The notes under the pieces: generated by a model
What the model was told of the DNA's origin: nothing
The model's input: only the letters and a program-made list of their open reading frames with translations
Databases searched by the model: none
NCBI RefSeq assembly: GCF_963259705.1
Contig: NC_081849.1
Coordinates: forward strand, 55,834,093 to 55,898,092
Direction of reading: 5' to 3'
Source of the DNA: Myotis daubentonii
Taxonomy: Eukaryota; Chordata; Mammalia; Chiroptera; Vespertilionidae
Length of the DNA: 64,000 bases
Shown: positions 55,569 through 64,000 of the stretch, piece by piece
How the letters are laid out: each line of letters begins with the position of its first letter
Position numbering within the stretch: the stretch's first letter is position 1
Made by a program: the position numbers and the translations under genes

Positions 55569-55625
<57 letters not shown>
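55569..55625. repeat. (TC)n microsatellite
   Basis: About 28 TC units at the tail side of the next VES. Confidence 0.96.
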
Positions 55626-55630
<5 letters not shown>

Positions 55631-55868
55631 TAATCCTTACCAGAGGATATTTTTCCATTGATTTTTTAGGGAGAGTGGGAGAGAGAGGGTAAGACAGAGA
55701 GAAACATCGATGTGAGAGAAACACATCGATTAGTTGCCTCCTGTGTGCATCCTGATCAGGGCTTGGACCAGAGGAGCCTGCAACCAAGGTACATGCCCTT
55801 GACTGGAATGGAACCTGGGACCTTTGGTCTGCAGGCCAATGCTCTATCCACTGAGCCAAACCAGCTAG
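55626..55868 (-). mobile_element. VES SINE, long-tail type
   Basis: Minus-strand copy with the 'aatccttaccagaggata' terminus, the 'acatcgatgtgagagaaacacatcgatta' middle and an 'atagagcattggcctgcag' head. It sits in a CT-repeat context on both sides, so the TSD cannot be separated from the microsatellite. Confidence 0.93.
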
Positions 55869-57331
55869 TCTCTCTCTTTTGGTTCAGGTTGTATCTTTGT
55901 CTCCTACATTCTAGGTATTGGACTTTTGCTTTAATCTCTTGCACTTAGGTTTTGGGAGGCACCTGTGGGAAGAGGGTGGCTCATGATAAGACAGTTGTGA
56001 TTACTTTCTGCTCATGGAAATGTTTTTCTGGTGGTTTTCTCAGCCTCCTGCTTTTTTTTTTCTTTTTCTACCTTTTGTCTCCCTGTATCACTTTACAGAG
56101 TCGCACTCATTAATTTTCTTCATTATTCCTCTTAAATGAAATTAAGTACATTTTAGACCATGCTGGTGAGTTGGGAATGCTTGGGCAGGAGAGTTGAGAA
56201 TTTTCCTGATTTAGAGAATGCTTGTTATGACAGAATTAGATGTTTGTGTGAATGTGTGCACCTACTTAGTATTTGTTTATTACACTATTAACCCCTCCTC
56301 TAATCTTCACAGTTACTGATTCAGCTTAAGAAAAGATCTGAGAGAAAAGGAAATCGAACCCTGTAGTCAGAAGCTTTCATTGAATTTCCACCAGGACAGT
56401 TATCTTGAGAAGAAAAAATTCCATTTTGAGGGAGGAAACAAAAAATTTTGTATTATTGGTAATACAATACTCAATTATAAATGTTCGGGGATGTCATTGG
56501 TCCTTGTAGTCACCTGAAAGATATATCTTAAAGAGTCTGGTCTTCATTTCACCCATTATACTTTCTGATGGGTTCAAGAGTGCATATAAAAATTTATTTG
56601 TGGGAAATTCCCACAAGCCTACCAGGTATGGTGCATGGGATCACAACCAATCAACTGAGCCACACCTGCCAGGGGTATACTTATTTCTATCATAAAATTC
56701 ATTCAAGATAGTCTTAGCCTTAGGTCAAATTCCAGGAGCCTGGGGTCTTTGCTTTAATGAAAGAGCTTTCAGTATTATACAGTATTATATTATTAAAAAT
56801 ACTGAAACCCCCCAAAAGCTAGCCTCATACTTGAAAATAGTTTAATGAACCTCAATAAAATTATATAAGTGAACGGTTAAAAACTATGTCATTGTGAAAA
56901 AGTATTCACTAATTAAGACAACTATTTTCACATTCTTAATGAACTTAACTCAATTGGCATTTGGGCTCTCCTTTCTCTTTTTTTGGTTTCCTTTTTGCTT
57001 ATTTATATATTTTTGCAGTAAAGAGTTGCAACCTCAGCAAACCATAAATTTTATTTTTAATACACAAAACATTATTCTGGGAACCAAGACTTAATGATTT
57101 ATGGAGATGCATTTCATTTGCAAATATATATAAAAAAGCTGGAACAATGACAATGACAACAGAAAAAACACACACACACCTTTATTACAGACCCAGAAAA
57201 AGTGATTGTAATTAAAAATTAAGCCAGAGTTGACTAACTCAGTGACCAATTCCATCAGAATAGAGATTGAATTTTTACATTATTCAGTAATGCAGAATTT
57301 TCATAAAATGACTTTAATAATTATAAAACAA
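55869..57331. other. Unique sequence with a VES head remnant
   Basis: A decayed VES head on the minus strand ('caactgagccacacctgccaggg') lies at about 56612-56675. The rest shows no exon or named repeat, apart from (CA)6 near 57167-57179. Confidence 0.45.
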
Positions 57332-58072
57332 CTAGGGGCCCGGTGCATGAAATTCGTGCATGGGGTGGGGGGGTGGGTCTCTCAGCCCAACCTGCACCCT
57401 CTCCAATCTGGGAGCCCTCAGGGGATGTCCTACTGACAACTTAGGCCTGCTCCCCGTGGTTCTCTGCTCTCTGCAGACCTGCCTGCTTGACACCACTGCA
57501 GGCCCTGGTGTCTGCTCTCTGTGGGGTCCCTGTGGGGGACTGCTTGTCCCTCGCTGCCATGGCCAGGGGCAAGCAGGGCCCTGCTGTCTGCTCGCTTGCT
57601 GTGGGGCCGTGCTTGCCCTTCGCCACCGTGGTGAGGGGCAAGCAATCCACTGCAGTCTGCTGTCTGCTCGCTCACTGTGGGGGATGTTCCCAACCCAGCC
57701 CTGGTCGCTTGCACATGCCGGCTCAAAATGCCTGAGTCCCAGGGATGTTCCCGCACCACCCCCAGATGCTTGGAACCTGCGAGCGTAGGCCCGGAGTGGC
57801 TGGGGGCGTTCTGAGACCCCGGCCTCTCTGGGCCTACGCGTAGGCCTACAGGCTCAGAGAGGCCTGGGTCCCGAGGACGCCTGTCCCCTGGACCCAGGCT
57901 GCTTGGCGCCAGCACGCACGCAAGCGGCCACCCTGCCCCCAGCCACTCAGCACCTGCATATGCAAAATAACCCACCATCTTTGTCAGGTTACTTTGCATA
58001 CTCACTCCTGATTGGCTGGTGGGCGTCGCGGAGGGATGGTCAATTTGCATCTTTCTCTTTTATTAGTGTAGA
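57332..58072 (-). mobile_element. Non-autonomous Helitron (HeliBat-type), GC-rich
   Basis: On the minus strand the 5' end is TC (58072-58071) followed by 'tacactaataaaagagaaag' and 'atgcaaattgacc'. The 3' end is CTAG (57335-57332) after 'gaatttcatgcaccgggcccc'. Host A/T flanks are intact. The 741-bp interior is GC- and CpG-rich, with an exact palindrome GGCCTACGCGTAGGCC at 57830-57845. No helicase or Rep motif was found. Confidence 0.92.
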
Positions 58073-59858
58073 TTCATGCTTTCATATTTATTTTGAGTTT
58101 CCTACTCATTTATTGATTAGTTTATTGGCTACTGGGTTAGAAAAATAAAATTAGTCTAAGCCGAAGAGCAGTACTGATTCTATGGAAAATATGTTCCACT
58201 TTTAAAAATATGCTAAACATATTTTTTAAAGTTTCTCATTACAAATTATTAACTTACCAAATGCTATTGCATGGGCCAGCTTTATTTTTCTGATTTTCTG
58301 CTTTGATTTCATTCCTCCTAAAAGTTTTCAACTAAGATCATTGTATTACTTTGCATCTTTAAAGAGAACCTTGGAAGACAGAAAACTGTCTTTAATGTAA
58401 TTTCCAGAGAGTTCAGAAAATATTTTCAATCTTGCCATGAGATTTTTAAAAATTAATTTCCCACTGACTCTATAATATCCCAAATTAGTATTTCCCCCTC
58501 AGTATAGGAAAGATGAAATTATTTTAAAAATTTGTTGAAAGATTACAAAATGACAAAAACCAGTAATACAACATAGTACGTGAGTTAAAAGCCTTATTAT
58601 TAAGCCTAAAGTTTAGGAAGTTTCAAGGTTTCCACACAAGATTTTCCCACCCTACAAGGATCTACCTAAATCAAAGAGAAACTCGAGGGTACTAGGGCAA
58701 ATTAATACCAGCTTGACAAAGTGCTGATCCAATGTCAGTGTAACAGGAGAATAGCCAGGATTAAGGAAACAGAGCTCAGACCTCAGCCTTGTTAGCAGGT
58801 TGTGTCCTGTCACTGCTTCTTAGTGAGGCTGATGGAGTCATATTAGTAGGTCAAGAGAGCAAGACCAGTCATTAAAAAAACAACAGTCAGAATAGAAAAC
58901 ACGTGACATTTGAAGGAGGACTCGGTAAAGAAAACATGAAAAAACATTTGTTATTTTTATATACTCATGTTCTAAAAAGAAAGGAAATGCAGGCTCTCTT
59001 ATTAAAGGGGTATTGTCAAGCCAGACTTTCATTATGTGTTTTAGAACAATTTACTGCCCAAACCCTCTATATAGTTAACATAATAATTTAGGTAAAAACA
59101 GAAAAGTGCAATGAATCTTGCTTCCTGGAGTGATGGAGGTTGGAGCATGGGTGAGATTTCAATGAACTACACTTATGAGTGGCCATGAATTATAGATGAC
59201 AGTATAGTTAGATGCATTATTTTGTCTCAAATTAGAGCTGACATTGTGAAGCAAAATGTCCTTCTCACAATGTTAGTAAGTGTTGGCAGCAAGAAAAGGT
59301 TCCCATTCAGCAATATATTTCTTAAAGAAACAGACGATTACATACCACCTAATTATCTTCTCCATACCTTTTGAAAGGTTAACACTTCCATATTTTAAAA
59401 TTCAGGGAATAAGAAAAACATATATAGTGACTGAATATACTCTCTAACCTTTAGCAATTTCTAAGATTTCTTTAACATTTCAAGTATTATAATAATGGGG
59501 AAAGCCTTATTATTATTAAATTTTAAGCCACGCTCATTCCAAGGCAAGAGTGCCTTATATTCCATTGGAAATAGTCAGATAAAACATCTCTAATTAAAGT
59601 GTGTTTAAGGAAAACAAATAAGCATGAAAGGGTTATAGTTTTCTTAAAGGTTTGCCTTTATTAAAGATACTTACATCCAAACTGCCTCTTTACGTTTTTT
59701 CTTCACATTCATTCCTTATATAAGCCAATGTATTGTCAATATTCTATTTCAGTAGAGAAGAAAATGAGATTTTTTTATGACATTTGTGAATGTTTGTCTA
59801 AGAATTTCAATATGAAAGAAATACAATATTTTCATTTCTTTTCTGTTGTTGCTTTTTG
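58073..59858. other. Repeat-poor unique sequence
   Basis: No recent transposon and no exon are recognised. Confidence 0.4.
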
Positions 59859-59859
59859 T

Positions 59860-60100
59860 TAATCCTCACCCAAGGATAGTTTTTCTATTGATTTTTAGAG
59901 AGTGTAAAGGAGGGAGGGATGGGGAGTGAGAAGTAAACATTGATGTTGAGAAAAACATCAACTGGTTGCCTCCTGCACACACCCCGACTGGGGCTGAGAA
60001 GAACCTGCAACCCAGGTATGTGCCCTTGACCAGAAATTGAACCCAAGACACTTGGTGCCCCAGCTGATGTTTTAACCACTGAGCAAAAACTACCAGGGCT
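59860..60100 (-). mobile_element. VES SINE, long-tail type
   Basis: Minus-strand copy with the 'aatcctcacccaaggatag' terminus, a degraded head and the 'aaacatcaactggttgcctcctgc' middle. TSD not resolved. Confidence 0.9.
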
Positions 60101-60132
60101 TATTTCTTTTTAAATAATATTAAAAGATTTTA

Positions 60133-60366
60133 CTCTTAAAAAATATATTTTTATTGATTTGAGAGAGAGAGGAAGGGAGGAGAGAAAGAGAGAGAGAGAA
60201 ATATCACTGTGAGAGAGAAAAGTCAATGGGTTGCCTTCCATAGGTGTACTGACCAGGATCAAACCCACAACCCAGTATGTGCCTTAAACAGGAATTGAAC
60301 CTGAACCGCCAACGCCTCTGTGCACAGGATGATGCTCAACCAGCTGAGCCACTCCAGTCAGGCACG
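60133..60366 (-). mobile_element. VES SINE
   Basis: Minus-strand copy with the 'tcaaatcaataaaaatatattttt' tail, a GA-rich tract, the 'gagagagaaaagtcaatgggttgcc' middle and the 'ggctcagctggttgagcatcatcc' head. TSD aaaagatttta (60122-60132) and aaaaggatttta (60367-60378). Confidence 0.92.
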
Positions 60367-60417
60367 AAAAGGATTTTAGATATGCAAAGATGAATTAAAA
60401 AATACAAGACTCAGTTC

Positions 60418-60640
60418 CAGTCTGGCTGGTGTGGCTCAATGGTTGAGCATGGATTCATGAACCAAGAGGTTACTGGTTCAATTCCCAGTCAGGGTACATG
60501 CCTGGGTTGTGGGCTCAAACCCCAGTAGGGTTCATGCAGAAGGCAGCCAATCAATGTTTCTCTTTCATGAATGTTTCTATCTCTCTCTCCCTCTCGCTTC
60601 CTCTCTCTAAAAATCAATAAAATGAAATAAATATTAAATG
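60418..60640 (+). mobile_element. VES SINE
   Basis: A-box region 'gtggctcaatggttgagcatgg', B box near consensus (GGTTCAATTCC), 'cagaaggcagccaatcaatg' and 'aaaaatcaataaaatgaaataaat' tail. It lies just 50 bp from the previous VES, in the opposite orientation. Confidence 0.92.
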
Positions 60641-61640
60641 ACCTCTGTTCCATTCACATATTGAAGGAATACAATTTAAGTGCATTTCCCATGACATCCT
60701 CTTCATTCACTATGCAATCATCACGTAGAAAACCACTTTCTTCAGTTTGATATTTATCATTTCTTTTTATTTATGCTTTCTATATAAATGTATATATCTC
60801 TAAAACAAAAAATTTTCCAAGTTTTAACTTCATAAAATAGAGACATGCATTCTGTACTTTGTTCTTTTAAAATATAACATTTAGATTTGTGAGTTATATT
60901 CAGGTTAACAGATTTAACTCAAATTCCTTCATTATTGCTGCTGAGTGATATTCCATTGATTGAATTTGCAGCTACAGCTTATTTATTGATCCACTGTTGA
61001 TGGCATTGTAGGTCGATTCCAATTTATTTTGTAAGTATAAACAATGCAAAGAGTTTATACACGTATCATGATACACATATGTGATAATTTCTCTAAAATA
61101 CATACCTAGGAATAAAAGTGCTGGGTCTTAGCATATGGAAATTATTAAATTTAGACCATTGTTAAGTTACTTTCAAAATGTTTCTATTATGATATACATG
61201 GCTGGCTCAATGCATGTCAACACTTGGTATTGTCAAACTTTTAATTTTTCTGATAAATTTGAAATAATAGTTTTTAAAATTTGCTTTTTCGTATTTGAAA
61301 CCAGTTGACTAGCTTTTCTTGTGTTTTTTGAGCATCCCCTTTTTCCTCTTTATATCATAGAAGCCCTTTTCATATTTTAAATAATAATTCTTTGTCAATT
61401 GTAACATTACACTTTTCTTCTCCCTGGAGGCAGTTTATCTTTTGTTTTTGCTGTTTGGTGTACAGAAAATTCCAATTTTTATAAAATCATACTTTTAAAA
61501 CTTAAAAAAATGTTTCAAAATGGTATTACATTTACATCTTCAATGCAGTAGCAGTAAGAATTATTTTGTGTATGTGTATGGTATAAAATAGAGATCCAAT
61601 TTAAATTTTTTTTCCCACATATATAACTAATCTCACAATA

Positions 61641-61963
61641 AAAGGTTTTTGTGTTGTTAAGTCTCACCTGAAGATTTTTTCCATTGCATTTCAGAAAGAG
61701 AGTAGCAAGGAGGGAGGGAGGGGAGGAGGAAAGAAGAGACAGAGAGAGACAGACATCAAAGGAAAAAAGGAGACATATGTACTACTCTTTGTAATACTTT
61801 AAGCAATAAAACAAAATTTAAAAAAAAAAGGGTCAAATGTATGCCTCTCGCATGTGCTCCGACCTGGGGTGGGGGAGAACAAGCAATCCCGTTATGTGCC
61901 CTTGATGGGGAATCAAACCCACGACCCTCGGTGCGCTCTAACCACCACGTCCCACCAGCCAGG
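61641..61963 (-). mobile_element. VES SINE nested in old L1, itself interrupted
   Basis: The 'taagtctcacctgaagattttttccattgc' terminus, GA-rich tract and the 'cctctcgcatgtgctccgacctgggg' middle and head identify VES. A perfect 10-bp TSD, tctcacaata, lies at 61631-61640 and 61964-61973. A 72-bp insertion at 61761-61832 splits it. Confidence 0.9.
61761..61832 (+). mobile_element. Tiny L1 3' tail inserted in VES
   Basis: 'gacatatgtactactctttgtaatactttaagcaataaaac' followed by A-rich sequence matches the extreme 3' end of bat L1 (compare 43210-43231). Flanks tcaaa at 61756-61760 and 61833-61837 may be a short TSD. Confidence 0.65.
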
Positions 61964-62830
61964 TCTCACAATACAATTTTAATAATGGTATTTTCCTGTA
62001 CTTGCATTCATACCGCATTCCACATTATCACGCCATTATAATATTGATATTTTGAAGGTATACTCTCATATTTTCTTTTGATTATGACTAAACATTTGCC
62101 ATCCCAGACCATACATTTTAAAGATAAGCTTCTCTCCTTCCTTTAAAAGAGTACTATTTTAAAATTATGAATGGAATCAAAAATTGAGGAGAACTGATAC
62201 ATTTATGATACTTAGTCTTCTTATAAATAGGATTTTGCTCTCCACTTATTTAATTTTACTTTAATGTTTTCTGTAAATGCATTATTTTTGTTCTTGAAGG
62301 TCCTGTACAACTTTGTTAGATACATTCCAATGTAATTTGTATTTTCTGACATATTTGTAAATAGGACCAACTTTGTCTTTTCAATTACGTTTTATAACTA
62401 CATATTAAATATCAGATGGCTCATATTATTTCTAATAACTTCAATGTAGACTATTTAGTGTTTTCCATGTAATCATGGTAATGACATATAAATGCAATCT
62501 GGTTACTTCCTTCCCAATCATTATGAATTTTAATTTAGTTTATTTCATTACATTTCATGTTTTTGAATTACTAATTTGGTGATAACTTCCAGTACAGTAT
62601 TCTACAAAAATGATGATTGTCAGCATTGTAATATCATTCCCGAATAAAACAAAACAAAACAAAACCTTCCCATTTTCATCGTTACGTATCAGGTTTGTTA
62701 GAGTTGGTTGTATTTGTGTGTTTGTTTGTTTGTTTAATAGTCAAACTTTGTCTTTCGTTCCTAGAACACTGGGACCTTCTTTATCGTCTTCTCTTCTCTT
62801 TCTGATACGCTGTAGTTATTACTAAGATGA

Positions 62831-63102
62831 ATTTGGAAATTTTGTCGGTTTTTTTATTTTTGTGTTGTTATCCAGCATAGGATTTATTACAATTCCTGAA
62901 TTCAGAATTTATGTTCTTTTTTAATTCATAAAATAATTTTATGTACTGTCATTTGCATTATTAGCTCTTGCACCTTCTTTTTATTATTATTAACTTATGT
63001 AATGCAATCACTGCTTCTCACCTTAACATTTCTTTTCCCCTCATTTTAAAGTCTCCTTTCCTCATGTGTTGCTCCATCTTCCACTCACTAACAGTTTTCA
63101 GC
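62831..63102. other. AT-rich sequence, perhaps more old L1
   Basis: Nothing specific can be named. The L1 on the left may extend here in decayed form. Confidence 0.35.
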
Positions 63103-63104
63103 TG

Positions 63105-63325
63105 TGTACTAACATGGTTCAGTGGTTGAGTGCCAACCTATGAACCAGGACGTAAGAGTTCAATTCCCAGTCAGGGGAACATGCCCAGGTTGCTGACTTG
63201 GCTCCCAGTAGGAGGTGTAAAGGAGGCAGCCTATCAACGATTCTCTCTCATCATTGATGTTTCTATCTCCCTCCGCCTCTTCCTTCCTCTCTGAAATCAA
63301 TAAAAATATATTTAATTTTTTTATT
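63105..63325 (+). mobile_element. VES SINE
   Basis: 'atggttcagtggttgagtgccaacctatgaaccaggacg' head, B box near consensus (GTTCAATTCC), 'aaaggaggcagcc' and 'gaaatcaataaaaatatattta' tail. TSD not resolved. Confidence 0.93.
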
Positions 63326-63394
63326 TGAAAGGTTGATATACAGAACCACATATCCTAAGAATTTAAATATTAAAACGTAATATTGTTTTAGGCA

Positions 63395-63973
63395 CTTGGT
63401 CAGACATGAGCAGAGCAAGGGTGTTGGGCCAGGTACAGAAGGTCACCAGGGCGGAACACCTGGACACCTAATAACGAGAAAGAACTGGTGGAGCAGATAT
63501 TGAGATATTCAATCCAAGGCCTTGCCTTAGGGCCTCTCTCCACCCTAGAATGCCTCTGGTTATGCAGGTGGGATTCTCCTGGCTTGGCTCCTCTGGCATG
63601 TTAGTCACGTGGTAGAGCCCCACTCATAGAAGAGAACAAGGAGGGGGTGCTGGAAGAAAGCCCCATCTAACTTCCATGCAAGAACAGAAGGCGACACAAC
63701 AGGCCCTGATAGGCCAGCTTGACGAAGAAGGCAGTTCCTTCCCCTCCGAGGGTTTAAAAGGAATCCTAGGCCACTCCCCAGGGCTGCTGTTTGAGCGGCA
63801 GCTGGACATTTCTTTGAGTGTACTTTCTCTTTGCTTGCTCAAATCTTCTCTAGCGAGTTTGGGTCTTGGCTCTGAATACTTTTCTCAGCCAGAACTCAAG
63901 TACCAAGGTTGCTGAACCCAGGTTTGGTCTGATCCCACCAGACAGATACCTGGTGCTATTCCCACCACCTACA
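63395..63973 (+). mobile_element. LTR-like segment (probable ERV solo LTR)
   Basis: A compositionally distinct, GC-richer block begins near TGGTCAGACATGAGCAG and may end at CCACCACCTACA. It carries a TATA-like 'ggtttaaaagg' at 63750-63760, then a CT-rich stretch ('tactttctctttgcttgctc'), an order typical of LTR U3-R-U5. No internal retroviral gene or primer-binding site follows in the window. The boundaries and family are inferred. Confidence 0.5.
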
Positions 63974-64000
63974 ATAATACCATAGAAAATAAAATCAACT

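Larger units (their letters stand above)
60860..62830 (-). mobile_element. Old LINE-1 (L1M-like), broken
   Basis: On the plus strand the complement of L1 ORF2 and 3'UTR is followable. It shows 'gctgagtgatattccattg', 'tacctaggaataaaagtgctgggtc', 'caacacttggtattgtcaaac' and 'ataataattctttgtcaattgt'. After the VES come 'gttcttgaaggtcctgtacaactttgttagata' and 'ataacttccagtacagtattctac'. Reading frames are destroyed. Confidence 0.7.

Overview
This window looks like nuclear DNA from a vesper bat (Vespertilionidae, Myotis-like). The evidence is its mobile elements. About two dozen tRNA-derived VES SINEs occur on both strands, many with intact target-site duplications (TSDs). There are four non-autonomous Helitrons with HeliBat-type ends, a SPIN-type hAT element, a Tc1 transposase relic with DD36E spacing, and bat-type LINE-1 3' ends. 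All of these sit on an AT-rich background with older mammalian repeats (MIR, L2, MER5A, MER20, MLT1). I see no host protein-coding exon, rRNA, functional tRNA or CRISPR array. The only intact recognisable ORF is LINE-1 ORF1.

Layout. 0-11 kb: a non-autonomous hAT, VES copies, a short L1 tail, a (TTCC)n tract, a Helitron next to an MLT1-like LTR, MER20, and SPIN followed by MER5A. 11-13.5 kb: MIR and L2. 14.1-16.2 kb: a minus-strand L1 with a CpG-rich 5'UTR, an intact 288-codon ORF1, no ORF2, and a 17-bp TSD. 16.5-33 kb: L1 3' ends, a VES inside a MIR, a mariner-like MITE, a 3.6-kb repeat-poor interval, and a VES whose pyrimidine tract has expanded to over 400 bp. 33-37.6 kb: a long VES-free interval. 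37.6-45 kb: VES copies with precise TSDs, an ERVL-type LTR, MIR and (CA)n. 45.3-46.5 kb: a nested Tc1. 44.2-47.9 kb: two related LTR-like segments. 50-53.2 kb: L2, MIR and an L1 broken by a VES and a Helitron. 54.9-58.1 kb: two GC-rich Helitrons. 59.9-63.3 kb: a VES cluster in and around an old L1, including a three-level nest. 63.4-64 kb: an LTR-like segment.

The elements do not form a pathway. Together they record successive invasions: MIR, L2 and old L1, then MER elements and MaLR, then hAT, SPIN, Tc1, Helitron, young L1 and VES. Nesting gives the relative order in several places. The observations I rate highest are the ORF2-less L1 with intact ORF1, the DD36E Tc1 element inside inverted same-family sequence, the SPIN copy, and the polypurine-polypyrimidine block. 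I did no database searches. Family names come from recognising ends, TSDs and internal motifs, and old-repeat boundaries are approximate.
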